Positions 52,518 through 61,051 of a stretch of DNA of 64,000 bases are shown here, in pieces. Origin of the DNA: CAYSRC01 sp964433495. Its GTDB lineage: Bacteria; Bacillota; Clostridia; Oscillospirales; Ruminococcaceae. Positions within the stretch are counted from its first letter, which is position 1; each line of letters opens with the position of its first letter. The translations under genes were made by a program, and so were the position numbers. Under the pieces are notes generated by a model, which had not been told where the DNA came from, did not search any database, and saw only the letters and a list, made by a program, of their open reading frames with translations. Location: positions 93,027-157,026 of the forward strand of contig CAYSRC010000001.1 in the NCBI GenBank assembly GCA_964433495.1, given 5' to 3'.

Positions 52518-52780
52518 TTGATTGCGCGCGGGCGATGGGTCGGGGACGGCCGGGTGCGAATTACTCATTGTATATTTTCGACATTTTACGACGTTTTTTG
52601 ATTTCTTTCGACCCGAAATCGGGGACGAAAATGGGCTGCTTTCCCCTTTTAGAGGTTAAATTTATACTTTAAGTTATAATCTCGCCGTGCAGGCCGAGCC
52701 TTACCGAATGCGGCACGACAGTGGGCATTTAAGAGACCGACGCCCGTTTCGGGATGATTTTGACTGTGAGGGTTCATCGG

Positions 52781-53680
52781 ATGATAAAGACCGATTTTGC
52801 GGTGGTGGTCGAGGGAAAATATGACAGGATGAAGCTCGAGGGGATCGTCGGCGCGCTTGTTGTCACGACGGACGGCTTCAATATCTTTAAGGACGAGCAA
52901 AAACAGCGGCTGCTCAAGCGCCTCGCCGCCGAGACGGGGGTCGTGATCTTCACCGACAGCGACGAGGCCGGGTTCAGGATAAGGCGGTTTGTGTCGGATA
53001 TCTGCCGCGGCGGCAGGGTGCTTCACGCCTACATCCCCGACCTTGCGGGGAAGGAGCGGCGCAAGCAGCGGCCCGGCAGGGCGGGGCTGCTCGGGGTCGA
53101 GGGGGTTCCGAGAGAGGCGATCGAGAGAGCTTTTTTGGACTCGGGCTGTGTGCACATCGCGTGCGGGGAGGGGGACGACGGGCCGCGAGAGGCAGAAGCG
53201 CGCGTGGCGGACAGCTGTGACGGCAGGTTCGGTGTCGAGACTGCGACGGCAAACCCCTGTGCGGGTGCTGCGGGCGATTATGTCGGCGGGCCTGACGGTG
53301 CGGCGCAGCCGGTACCCCTCCGGTCGGGTCGGACGGACGGCTTTGACGGCGCGTCGGGAAGGCCTTGTCCGGGCGGGGATTGCGCTGCCGACGACGACCG
53401 AGGCGAAGTTACCCCCGCGGATCTCTATGCGGACGGCTTCAGCGGCTCGCGGGGCGCGGCAGAGCGCCGGGAGAGGCTGCTGCTTGCGGCAAACCTGCCG
53501 ACGCGGCTGTCGACCTCGGCCGTCTGCAAGCTGCTGACGCGTCTGTACGGCAAGAGCGGCTATCAAAAGCTGCGCGACAGCGTCCTCGCGGACGGGTCGC
53601 CAAAGACCGCGGGGGAGAAAAGCGGCCCCGGCGGGACGGACGGCGAGGCAAGAAGCGCCGCGGTCGATACAGACGCCTGA
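52781..53680 (+). CDS. Toprim/DUF4093 protein (RNase M5-like)
   Basis: The 299-residue protein has a Toprim domain with AVVVEGKYDRMKLEG (catalytic Glu) and the FTDSDEAGFRIR DxD motif, then GVEGV, as in RNase M5 (RnmV). The C-terminus is a DUF4093 domain (VTPADLYADGFSG, RLSTSAVCKLLTRLYGK). Between them (about 117-200) lies an 80-residue Gly/Asp/Cys-rich insert that looks disordered. RNase M5 matures 5S rRNA; whether this homologue does so is unknown. GAGGG lies 8 nt before ATG 52781, supporting that start over 52754. Confidence 0.78.
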   Translation: MIKTDFAVVVEGKYDRMKLEGIVGALVVTTDGFNIFKDEQKQRLLKRLAAETGVVIFTDSDEAGFRIRRFVSDICRGGRVLHAYIPDLAGKERRKQRPGRAGLLGVEGVPREAIERAFLDSGCVHIACGEGDDGPREAEARVADSCDGRFGVETATANPCAGAAGDYVGGPDGAAQPVPLRSGRTDGFDGASGRPCPGGDCAADDDRGEVTPADLYADGFSGSRGAAERRERLLLAANLPTRLSTSAVCKLLTRLYGKSGYQKLRDSVLADGSPKTAGEKSGPGGTDGEARSAAVDTDA

Positions 53681-53784
53681 GCGGGTATCGATAGGAAGGA
53701 ACCGGCTTCGACCGTTCGGGACCGGCTCGTCTCAGTACCGACATGCTTTTTGTATCCGGCGCGGTCTGTCCGGCTGACAGCAAA

Positions 53785-53822
53785 AGAGGGACCTGCTCTG
53801 TTCGAGCGGGGCCCCCTTTTTT
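53785..53822 (+). terminator. Terminator after the Toprim/DUF4093 gene
   Basis: GAGGGACC..GCTC pairs with GAGC..GGGGCCCCCT around TGTTC, then T6. It lies in a convergent gap that lacks repeat A. Confidence 0.7.
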
Positions 53823-53892
53823 GTGCGGTGCGAGCAAGCGCGCGGGCCGAGACGTCCCCCGCGGAAAAGGCGGGCGCGTCTGCGGCTTCGGC

Positions 53893-54240
53893 TCAAAGAT
53901 CCTCCAACAGCTGCTGCGCCGGGATGCCATATAGCTTGGCGAGCGCGATGAGGTTTGCGGTGGATGGGTCGCAGCTGCCGTTTTCCCATCGGCTCACCGC
54001 CTGTCGGCTGACCCCGACGGCGTCCGCGACAAACTCCTGCGTCATCCGGCACCGCATGCGGTTTTCGCGCAGCCGTTCGGACAATGACATGCGAACGGCC
54101 TTTGCCTCGTCGCGCTTCGGGGTGTCCCGCAGGTATTTTTTGAGCGCCCTGACGACGAGCACCGCGATGTAGACGGACAGGGCAATCATGGCAATTGCCG
54201 CCGAGAGGGAAAGAATCGTCACGGTAAAATGGATTTTCAT
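53893..54240 (-). CDS. Membrane-anchored XRE helix-turn-helix protein
   Basis: The 115-residue protein opens with one transmembrane helix (about 5-32, FTVTILSLSAAIAMIALSVYIAVLVV), a basic linker, then an HTH_3 domain (about 53-110; MTQEFVADAVGVSRQAVSRWENGSC). A membrane-tethered DNA-binding domain is unusual and suggests signal input at the membrane or control by proteolytic release (inference). The ATG start includes the whole hydrophobic segment. It stands alone, leftward, upstream of a long repeat-bearing gap. Confidence 0.78.
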   Translation of the reverse strand: MKIHFTVTILSLSAAIAMIALSVYIAVLVVRALKKYLRDTPKRDEAKAVRMSLSERLRENRMRCRMTQEFVADAVGVSRQAVSRWENGSCDPSTANLIALAKLYGIPAQQLLEDL

Positions 54241-54420
54241 GGTTCGACCTCACTTTTCGTTGTCTTGCTATCATTTTACCGCGTGTGCGGGCGGTCAACC
54301 ACCGGCTATCGCGCAATTTTAGGTTGCGCGCGGCTTTTTTGGGGATGTTTTGCAAAAGCGACCCGTTTTCGCTCAAAGGATGCAGATGTGAGGTTCTCTT
54401 GCCGACTGTTCGTCCCTCTT

Positions 54421-54625
54421 TATACACACCCTGCATATTCCCGCCGGGTGGCCGAATGGGCGAGCTTAATAGGAACGACAGCTCGCCGCTCCGCGCGACA
54501 GATGCGCGTCGTAAGCGGAACGGACATTCGACACGCCCCGCATACTCCCGCGGGGCGGCCGCATGTTAAAGGTACGGACATGCGGCCGAATTCCCGCGAG
54601 CATGTGAACCCTGCTGCGCGCCGTT
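54421..54625. repeat. Structured repeat A, tandem copy A5
   Basis: Two units in series follow CCCTCTTTATACACACC. The first has GGCGAGC/GCTCGCC around TTAATAGGAACGACA (about 54459-54486), then a TAAGCGGAACGG module (about 54511-54531). The second has CCCCGC/GCGGGG (54535-54555), GGCCGCATGT/ACATGCGGCC around TAAAGGTACGG (about 54556-54588) and ATTCCCGCGAGCATGTGAACCC. It lies in the 682-bp gap 54241-54922, otherwise without a gene; CCCCCTCACCGAACGC near 54748 is a further fragment. Confidence 0.7.
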
Positions 54626-54830
54626 TATCTTTCGCTGCGCGCGTCAAGGGAAGCTTTGGGCTCGCTGTAACCACGCGGCATTTTACATAGGTACGCGGCG
54701 TTTACTGCAACCTTATTTCTTAGAAACGGCCTGCCCTTAAGGCCCCCTCACCGAACGCAATCGGTATGGCGCCCGCTCACCGTGAACTGTAAGGTGCTCA
54801 AAAAAGCAGTTGATCTCAACGTTCCAAAAC

Positions 54831-54868
54831 AAGAACCGAACAAGGGGCTGCCCCCTCGTTCGGTTCTT
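54831..54868 (-). terminator. Terminator of malQ
   Basis: AAGAACCGAAC pairs with GTTCGGTTCTT, and an inner GGGG/CCCC pair closes the loop. Read leftward, it is followed by TTGTTTTGG. It lies 55 bp past the malQ stop. Confidence 0.8.
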
Positions 54869-54922
54869 TAATATATGGAATATACCCGATAACAGATTTA
54901 CCGACCTGCGAGCGACGCTGAG

Positions 54923-56494
54923 TCAGCGGTCGGTCTCGGTCTCCGCGTCCTGCTGCCGGCCGCCTGAGTCGGTTTTGCCGCTTTCGGTCTTCTCGGCGGG
55001 CTTCGGCGGCGCGTCCGACGCGCGCGAGAACATCACGGCGTAGTCGGCGATCTTTTCCGCAAGCTCTGCCGTCAGGCTGCCGCGCCTCATGCGCCAGCCC
55101 CAATTTCCCCACGCAAGGCCCGGGGTGTTTATGCGGGCCTCGTCGCCGAGCCCGAGGTAATCGGACATCTGCGCGACGAACAGGAACGAGTTTGACTGCA
55201 TCCCGGCGCGGATCATACCGAAGTTGACCCCCTCCCTGTCGTTGAGGCCGAGATACCGCTCGCTGAGCCTCTTCTCGCGCTCTGACAGGGAGCTTGCCCA
55301 ACCGCAGACGGGGGCGTTGTCGTGCGTGCCGACATAGCACACGCTGTTTTGCTTTATATTGTGCAGCAGATAGTGGTTGCCGGGGTTGCCGTCAAACGCG
55401 AACTCGAGCACGTTCATGCCGGGGAGCTCGGATTTCTCCACAAACTCGTGCACCTCGTCGCTGAGGTCGCCGAGGTCCTCGGCGATGAAGCTGAGACCGT
55501 AGAACCACGAGGTCAGCATCTTGACAAACGGCAGGCCGGGCCCGTTCACCCAGTGCCCCTTTTTGGCGGTCGTCTCGCCGGCGGGCACCGACCAATAGGT
55601 GTGAAAGCCGCGGAAGTGGTCAAAGCGGATCATGTCGTACAGGCGCGACGCGCCCTCGACGCGCCGTATCCACCAGCCGTAGCCGTCCTTTTTCATGGCG
55701 TCCCAGTCGTAGAGCGGGTTGCCCCAAAGCTGCCCGTCCTCGCTGAAGTAGTCGGGCGGCACCCCGGCCACCGCCTTGGGGCAGTTTTTCTCGTCGAGCT
55801 GAAAGCTCTCGGGCGACGCCCACACGTCGGCCGAGTCAAACGCTACATAGATCGGCATGTCGCCGATTATCCCGATCTTTTTTTGGCGCGCATAGTCGCG
55901 CAGCGCGTCCCACTGGGTGTAGAACAGGTACTGAATGTACTGCCGGATTTCGGTTTCGCACCGCAGCTCCTCGCGGTACCGACGCAGCGCGTCGGGGCGG
56001 CGAAGCCGGATGTCCTCGTCCCACTCGTACCACGGCTTCATCCCGAAGCGGCCCTTGAGCGCCGTGTACAGCGCGTAGTCGTCAAGCCAGCCCGCGTTTT
56101 TTTCGCAGAACACACGGAAACCGTCCTCCCGCCGCTCGAGGCCCCGCTCAGCCGCCGAGCGCAGCAGCGCGTGACGGGTGTTGTATATCGCGCCGTAGTC
56201 GACCCGCTCGTCGCTCACCTGCCTGTCGGCCTCGGCGATCTCCCTTTTGTCGAGCAGCCCCGCCTCCTCGAGTTCGTCGAGGTCGATGAAATAGGGGTTG
56301 CCCGCGTAGGTCGAAAAGCTCTGATAGGGCGAGTCGCCGTAGCTTGTCGGCCCGACGGGCAGCATCTGCCACCAGGACTGCCGCGCGTCGACGAGAAAGT
56401 CGACAAACCTTCGCGCCTCGGCCCCGAGTGTGCCGATGCCGTGCGCGGACGGCAGCGAGAAGATGGGCATGAGTATTCCGCAGCTTCGTTTCAT
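54923..56494 (-). CDS. malQ: 4-alpha-glucanotransferase
   Basis: This 523-residue GH77 amylomaltase disproportionates maltooligosaccharides. The motifs are intact: LFYTQWDALRDYA, RFDHFRGFHTYWSVPAGE, FIAEDLGDLSDEVHEF and YVGTHDNAPVCGW. The last 25 residues are a hydrophilic Lys/Asp/Thr tail. It complements the glg operon in alpha-glucan turnover but is separate from it. A promoter lies at 56606-56634, so it is monocistronic. Confidence 0.95.
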   Translation of the reverse strand: MKRSCGILMPIFSLPSAHGIGTLGAEARRFVDFLVDARQSWWQMLPVGPTSYGDSPYQSFSTYAGNPYFIDLDELEEAGLLDKREIAEADRQVSDERVDYGAIYNTRHALLRSAAERGLERREDGFRVFCEKNAGWLDDYALYTALKGRFGMKPWYEWDEDIRLRRPDALRRYREELRCETEIRQYIQYLFYTQWDALRDYARQKKIGIIGDMPIYVAFDSADVWASPESFQLDEKNCPKAVAGVPPDYFSEDGQLWGNPLYDWDAMKKDGYGWWIRRVEGASRLYDMIRFDHFRGFHTYWSVPAGETTAKKGHWVNGPGLPFVKMLTSWFYGLSFIAEDLGDLSDEVHEFVEKSELPGMNVLEFAFDGNPGNHYLLHNIKQNSVCYVGTHDNAPVCGWASSLSEREKRLSERYLGLNDREGVNFGMIRAGMQSNSFLFVAQMSDYLGLGDEARINTPGLAWGNWGWRMRRGSLTAELAEKIADYAVMFSRASDAPPKPAEKTESGKTDSGGRQQDAETETDR

Positions 56495-56605
56495 TGTAAC
56501 CCTCTTTTGCGTGTTGTTTGTACAGCATCACCGCGGGACGCTCGCCGAAAGGGCAGAGTCCCCGTCCGTCGGATGTCGGGCGCTTTGCCCGTGCCTTACT
56601 TGAAT

Positions 56606-56634
56606 ATAATATATCAATTTGTCCGGCCTTGCAA
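56606..56634 (-). promoter_or_regulatory. Promoter of malQ
   Basis: On the minus strand, TTGCAA (56629-56634) and TATTAT (56606-56611) are 17 bp apart, in an AT-rich patch 110 bp before malQ. Confidence 0.65.
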
Positions 56635-56840
56635 TAGACAAATTGTGCATATAGCGCAAAAATCAGCCGTATCTTGTCCACGGCTCCTGCCCGGGTCGGG
56701 GAGATCTCTTTGTCCCGGCGCGTTTTGCGCGAAACCGAGCGGGCGCCGACGGATGAAGCTGAAAGGGGGTGAGAGACGCCGCATGCCCGGCCGACGCCGC
56801 CTGCCCCGCCGAAAAGAGCAGCAAAAAAGAGCGCAAAACA

Positions 56841-56868
56841 AAACCGCCGCAGAAAACTGCGGCGGTTT
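56841..56868. promoter_or_regulatory. Perfect hairpin upstream of the lysC leader peptide
   Basis: AAACCGCCGCAG pairs perfectly with CTGCGGCGGTTT over AAAA. Leftward, a TTTTGTTTTG run follows the arm, so it would terminate leftward transcription; rightward it has only TTTGC. Confidence 0.5.
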
Positions 56869-56895
56869 GCAAAAGAAAGAAAAGGAGGAAAAAGA

Positions 56896-56934
56896 ATGAA
56901 AAAACTTTTACTCGTTTTTCACAAGCGCTCTTAG
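56896..56934 (+). CDS. Possible 12-residue leader peptide before lysC
   Basis: ATG at 56896 follows GGAGG with a 7-nt spacer, an ideal site, in an AT-rich island. The peptide reads MKKLLLVFHKRS and stops at TAG 56934. Three lysines in 12 residues are suggestive for lysine control, but no antiterminator pairing was worked out. Conservation in relatives would decide whether it is real. Confidence 0.4.
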   Translation: MKKLLLVFHKRS

Positions 56935-56935
56935 C

Positions 56936-57142
56936 TTGTAACTATATTGTAACTTATTTGTATCCATTTGTAAATAGTTTTGCGGAAGTTTTTCTGCCGT
57001 CAATCTGTACAATCTTTTGCGCTTTTTTATGTGCAACAGGCACAAATATCGAGGGAAGGGGAGGCGATTTAAGCGCATTGACGCGCGGCGGCGGCGGTGC
57101 ATATACTGTGTTGTTCCGCCGAAGGACGGCGGAACAACACAG
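56936..57142 (+). promoter_or_regulatory. Four phased TTGTA repeats and a 15-bp hairpin in front of lysC
   Basis: TTGTA occurs at 56936, 56947, 56958 and 56968, spaced 11, 11 and 10 bp, one DNA turn each. Then CTGTGTTGTTCCGCC and its perfect complement (57106-57142, 7-nt loop) form a 15-bp stem ending 18 nt before the lysC start and just ahead of its GGAGG site. The stem could control ribosome access. Confidence 0.5.
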
Positions 57143-57160
57143 ACGGAGGCGGTGAAGAGC

Positions 57161-58360
57161 GTGGGTCTTGTTGTCATGAAGTTCGGCGGGACATCGGTTG
57201 CGGACAGGGAGAGGGTGTTCAACGCGGCGAGGATCATCATGCGCGAGCGCGAGCGGGGAAGCGAGGTCGCGGCGGTGGTCTCGGCGCAGGGTGACACGAC
57301 CGACCTGCTGACCGCGCGGGCTCACGAGATCACCCTTGAGCCTGCGGGCCGTGAGCTCGACGCGCTGCTGACCACGGGCGAGCAGGCCTCGGCGGCGCTG
57401 CTGGCGATGGCGCTCGACAAGCTCGGCTGTCCCGCCGTGTCGCTCAGCTGGGCCCAGACGGGCATCACGACCGAGCACATGCACGGCAAAGCGCGAATCG
57501 AGCGCATCGACGCTTCGTGCATAAAGCGCGAGCTCGCGGCGGGACGGGTCGCGGTCGTTGCGGGGTTTCAGGGGGTCGACAGCGAGGGAGAGATAAACAC
57601 CCTCGGGCGCGGCGGCTCGGACACGAGCGCGGTGGCGCTCGCGGCGGTGCTCGGGGCGTCTGAGTGCCTCATCTACACCGATGTCGAGGGGGTGTATTCG
57701 GCCGACCCTCGGCGGGTGGCGGCCGCAAAAAAGCTGCCCGCACTGCGGTTTGACGAGATGCTCGAGATGGCGACGCTCGGCGCGCAGGTGCTGCTCGGGC
57801 GCGCGGTCGAGCTCGCCGAGCGGTATGACGTGCGGCTCAAGGTTTTGTCGGGCTTTACCGACTCACAGGGTACGGAGGTGAACAGCGTGGGTCTTGAGGG
57901 GATGCTGGTCAAGGGAGTCGTGCGCGACGACGCGAGCGCGCTCATCTCGGTGTGCGGGGCGCCCGCGGGCGAGGCCGCGGGAGAGATTTTTTCCCGCCTC
58001 GGCGGCGAGAGGATATGCTGCGAGGGGATCGTGCAGTCGGCCGAGCGGGACGGGCGCAGGGATATCTCGTTCTCGGTAAAAAAAGAGTGGGCGGACAGGG
58101 CGGTTGCCCTTGTGCGCGACCTCGCAAAGACTTATAATATACACAGTGTGTCATGCGATCGCGAGATATCGCGCGTCTCGCTTGTCGGGGCGGGTCTGTC
58201 GGGGTACCCCGATGTGCCGGGGCGGCTGTTGTCCACCCTTGCGGGCGCGGGGATCGCGGTAAGACACGTGTCCTCGTCCGACACGAGGCTCACGGTAATT
58301 GTTTCGGGAAAGGATGCGGCGCGTGCGGTGTCCGCCGCGCACAAAGAGTTTTTGGAATGA
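57161..58360 (+). CDS. lysC: Aspartate kinase
   Basis: The 399-residue enzyme phosphorylates aspartate, the first step to lysine, DAP, threonine and methionine. Near the N-terminus it has VMKFGGTSVADRERV, then VVAGFQGVDSEGEINTLGRGGSDTSAVALAAVLGASECLIYTDVEGVYSADPR; two ACT domains end it. The start is GTG 57161 with GGAGG 11 nt upstream. ATGA overlap with the next gene couples translation. It feeds DapL/DapF made elsewhere in the window. Confidence 0.96.
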   Translation: MGLVVMKFGGTSVADRERVFNAARIIMRERERGSEVAAVVSAQGDTTDLLTARAHEITLEPAGRELDALLTTGEQASAALLAMALDKLGCPAVSLSWAQTGITTEHMHGKARIERIDASCIKRELAAGRVAVVAGFQGVDSEGEINTLGRGGSDTSAVALAAVLGASECLIYTDVEGVYSADPRRVAAAKKLPALRFDEMLEMATLGAQVLLGRAVELAERYDVRLKVLSGFTDSQGTEVNSVGLEGMLVKGVVRDDASALISVCGAPAGEAAGEIFSRLGGERICCEGIVQSAERDGRRDISFSVKKEWADRAVALVRDLAKTYNIHSVSCDREISRVSLVGAGLSGYPDVPGRLLSTLAGAGIAVRHVSSSDTRLTVIVSGKDAARAVSAAHKEFLE

Positions 58361-59613
58361 TAAAGGTTGAGAGAGAGAAGCTGTACGACGGCGTCCACTT
58401 CACCTCGTGCGGGGGCGGCTTCAGGCGCTCGCGCATGACGGTTTTTCTGAGACTCCCCCTGTCGAGGGAGACGCTTACCGCCTCGGCGCTGCTGCCCTAT
58501 GTCATGACGCGCGGCACCGAGGGGGTCCCCGACACCCTTGCGCTCAAGCGCACCCTCGAGGGCATGTACGGCTCGAGCCTCGACGCGAGCTATCTTTTAA
58601 ACGGCATGTCGAGGATCGTCGGCGTGTCGGTCACGGGGCCCGATGCGAGCCTGCTCGGCGGGGGCGGGGAGAACGCGCGCAGGGCGGGCCTTCTGCTCGA
58701 CGCGGTGCTGGCCCCCTTTGCCCGGGACGGCGCGTTCAGGGCAGACTGGGTCGAGATTGAAAAGGACAAGCTGCGCGAGGCGATAAGCTCGGTCGCGGGC
58801 GACAAGCGCGAAATGTGCCTGCGGCGTCTCGACGCCGCGGCCTATGACGACGCGCGCGCGCTGCCCGAGGACGGGCTCGAGGAGGACATCGACGGCATCA
58901 CGCCCGAGAGCCTGTACGACGCGTACAAAAGGGTGCTCGCCGAGAGCGAGATCGAGATCTTCTTCGCGGGCGAAAACCCCGGCGAGGCGCTCGAGATGTG
59001 CAGCAGGAGGTTTGAGGGCAGGGCCGCGGGACGTGCGAAGATACCGGCGCTTGAGCCCCTCTGCTATGACGAGGTGCGGCGCTCGGCTCTGTCGGCTTCG
59101 GTCGAGCAGGACAAGCTCGCGGTGCTGTACAGCACAGGCCGCGTCGAGACGGGCGAGAGCAGGGCGGCGCTGCGCGCGGGCATCGAGATCTTCGGCGGAA
59201 GCGCAACCTCGCGGCTGTTCGGCAACGTCAGGGAGAAAAAGAGCCTGTGCTACTCGATAGGCGCGCGGTATTCGCCGTTGCCGGGCGGCGGGATGTACGC
59301 CGACTGCGGCGTCGCGCACAAAAACATCGAGACGGTGCAGCGGGCGATCGACGACGAGCTCGGTGAGTTCATCAAAAACGGCCCCACGCCCGAGGAGATC
59401 GAGAACAACAGGCTGCTGTTCAGAAGCATCTACGGCTCGGTGGGGGACAGCGCCTCGGGACTCATCGGCTATTGTTTTTCGCGCCTGCTCGAGGACGGCG
59501 TGATCACCGAGCCCGAGCACGAGCTCACGCTCATCGAAAAGGCGGGCGCCGACGAGATGGTCGAGGCGCTGTCGCGGCTCAAAAAACGCGCGGTAAGCGT
59601 CATAACGGCTTGA
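58357..59613 (+). CDS. M16-family peptidase homologue without the zinc motif
   Basis: This 418-residue protein has the M16 fold (LLPYVMTRGTEGVPDTLALKRTLEGMYGSSLDASY; LFGNVREKKSLCYSIGARYSPLPGGGMYADCGV). It lacks HxxEH, as in YmfF-type partners that pair with an active M16 subunit. It overlaps lysC by ATGA and precedes the active-site-bearing paralogue by 10 bp. A chamber-forming heterodimer that cuts small peptides is the likely role. Confidence 0.86.
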   Translation: MIKVEREKLYDGVHFTSCGGGFRRSRMTVFLRLPLSRETLTASALLPYVMTRGTEGVPDTLALKRTLEGMYGSSLDASYLLNGMSRIVGVSVTGPDASLLGGGGENARRAGLLLDAVLAPFARDGAFRADWVEIEKDKLREAISSVAGDKREMCLRRLDAAAYDDARALPEDGLEEDIDGITPESLYDAYKRVLAESEIEIFFAGENPGEALEMCSRRFEGRAAGRAKIPALEPLCYDEVRRSALSASVEQDKLAVLYSTGRVETGESRAALRAGIEIFGGSATSRLFGNVREKKSLCYSIGARYSPLPGGGMYADCGVAHKNIETVQRAIDDELGEFIKNGPTPEEIENNRLLFRSIYGSVGDSASGLIGYCFSRLLEDGVITEPEHELTLIEKAGADEMVEALSRLKKRAVSVITA

Positions 59614-59623
59614 GGTGGACGGT

Positions 59624-60904
59624 ATGGAGATAAAGGAGATTAAGCTCGGCAGGCTCGGCAGCGTGTTTGAGGGCAGAACCTCGTCGGGGCTTTGGGTGTC
59701 GGTGTTCCCGATGAGGGGCAAGAAAACCGCGCGGGCCGCGTTCGGTGCGAAGATAGGCTCGATCGACCGCGGGTTCACCTCGGGCGGCCGGCATGTCGAC
59801 GTGCCCGCGGGCGTCGCCCATTTCTTAGAGCACAAGCTGTTTGAGAGCGGAGAGGGCGGCAATGCGTTCGACCTCTTTGCGAGGACGGGCGCCGTCGCCA
59901 ACGCCTATACATCCTATGAAAGCACGGTGTATCTGTTCGACACGACGCTCGAGCTTGGAAGCTCGCTCGAGGTGCTGCTGCGGTTTGTCACCTCGCCCTA
60001 TTTCACCGCCGAAAACGTGGCGAAGGAGCAGGGCATCATCGCCGAGGAGATCAGCATGTACGACGACAGCCCCGATTGGAAGCTGTCGGAGGACCTTTTG
60101 CACAGCCTCTATCCCACCCACCCCGTGCGCGACGACATCGCGGGCACGGCGCAGAGCATCTCGGAGATCACGCCCGAGATTCTGTACGACTGCTACGGCG
60201 CGTTCTATCACCCGTCCGAGATGGCGCTGTGCGTCGCGGGCGGCGTCGAGCCGTCCGAGGTGTTCGAGACGGCCGAGCGGGTGCTGTCGGGGGGGTCGAC
60301 GGGTGGACAGCCCGCGCGGCGCGACGAGCTGTGCGAGCGCAGCGGGACGGCGCAGCGCAGCACAGAGCGCACCATGCCCGTGATGCTGCCGCAGTTTTCG
60401 CTCGGCTTTCGCGAGACGCCTGCGCCCGAGGGCAGACAGCGGGTGCTGTGCGCGCAAAGGGTCAAGCTGATAACCGAGCTCATCGCGGGAGAGTGCTCCG
60501 ACCTCTACCGCGCGATGTACGACGGGGGCCTCGTCAACGAGAGCTTTTCGGCGGGGGACCTCACGGTGCGGGGCGCGATGTCGGTCTCCTTCTCGGGTGA
60601 GAGCACCGAGCCCGAGCGCGCGGTCGAGGCGATAAGAAGAGAGCTCAAGCGGGTCAAGCGCGAGGGCTTTTCGTCCGAGCGGTTTGAGCAGGTGCGGCGC
60701 GCCTATATCGGCAGGACGCTGTGCAGCTTTGATTTTCCCGCCTCTGTCGCCTCAAAAATGCTCTATTGCCGCTTTAACAATTGCGATTTGTGCGATATAA
60801 TAGACTGTAACGTGACAAAGCAGCAGCTTGAGGAGACGGTGAGCGGCATGTTCGCCGACGACCTCAGCGCGACCGCCTTTGTCAAGCCCTCGGGCGAGCT
60901 GTAA
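59624..60904 (+). CDS. M16-family zinc peptidase (YmfH-like)
   Basis: The 426-residue peptidase has the inverted zinc motif HFLEH in GVAHFLEHKLFE, followed by AEEISMYDDSPDWKLSEDLLHSLYPTHPVRDDIAGT. A C-terminal R..Y-type contact region follows. Together with the preceding gene it forms the YmfF/YmfH-like pair found in Firmicutes. GAGGTG lies 6 nt before ATG 59624. It is upstream of lgt. Confidence 0.9.
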   Translation: MEIKEIKLGRLGSVFEGRTSSGLWVSVFPMRGKKTARAAFGAKIGSIDRGFTSGGRHVDVPAGVAHFLEHKLFESGEGGNAFDLFARTGAVANAYTSYESTVYLFDTTLELGSSLEVLLRFVTSPYFTAENVAKEQGIIAEEISMYDDSPDWKLSEDLLHSLYPTHPVRDDIAGTAQSISEITPEILYDCYGAFYHPSEMALCVAGGVEPSEVFETAERVLSGGSTGGQPARRDELCERSGTAQRSTERTMPVMLPQFSLGFRETPAPEGRQRVLCAQRVKLITELIAGECSDLYRAMYDGGLVNESFSAGDLTVRGAMSVSFSGESTEPERAVEAIRRELKRVKREGFSSERFEQVRRAYIGRTLCSFDFPASVASKMLYCRFNNCDLCDIIDCNVTKQQLEETVSGMFADDLSATAFVKPSGEL

Positions 60905-61051
60905 ACGGGCTTGGGCGCTGCCCGCGGGGCGTCAAAAAGGCTTGTCCCGCCGAAAGCGGCCTGCCGCGTTTAATATGATTATGCGGCCGCGCCGGCGCGG
61001 GCCCTCTCGGGCGACGCCGCAGCGGCTTCACATAAAGGAGATATAGGAACA

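Noticed and set aside
5367..54625. CRISPR array as explanation of the repeats
   Set aside because: The repeats are tens of kilobases apart, with variable arms and no regular spacers, and there are no cas genes.
56935..57160. Lysine riboswitch upstream of lysC
   Set aside because: The conserved lysine-riboswitch core motifs were not found; the structures present are a simple hairpin and TTGTA repeats.
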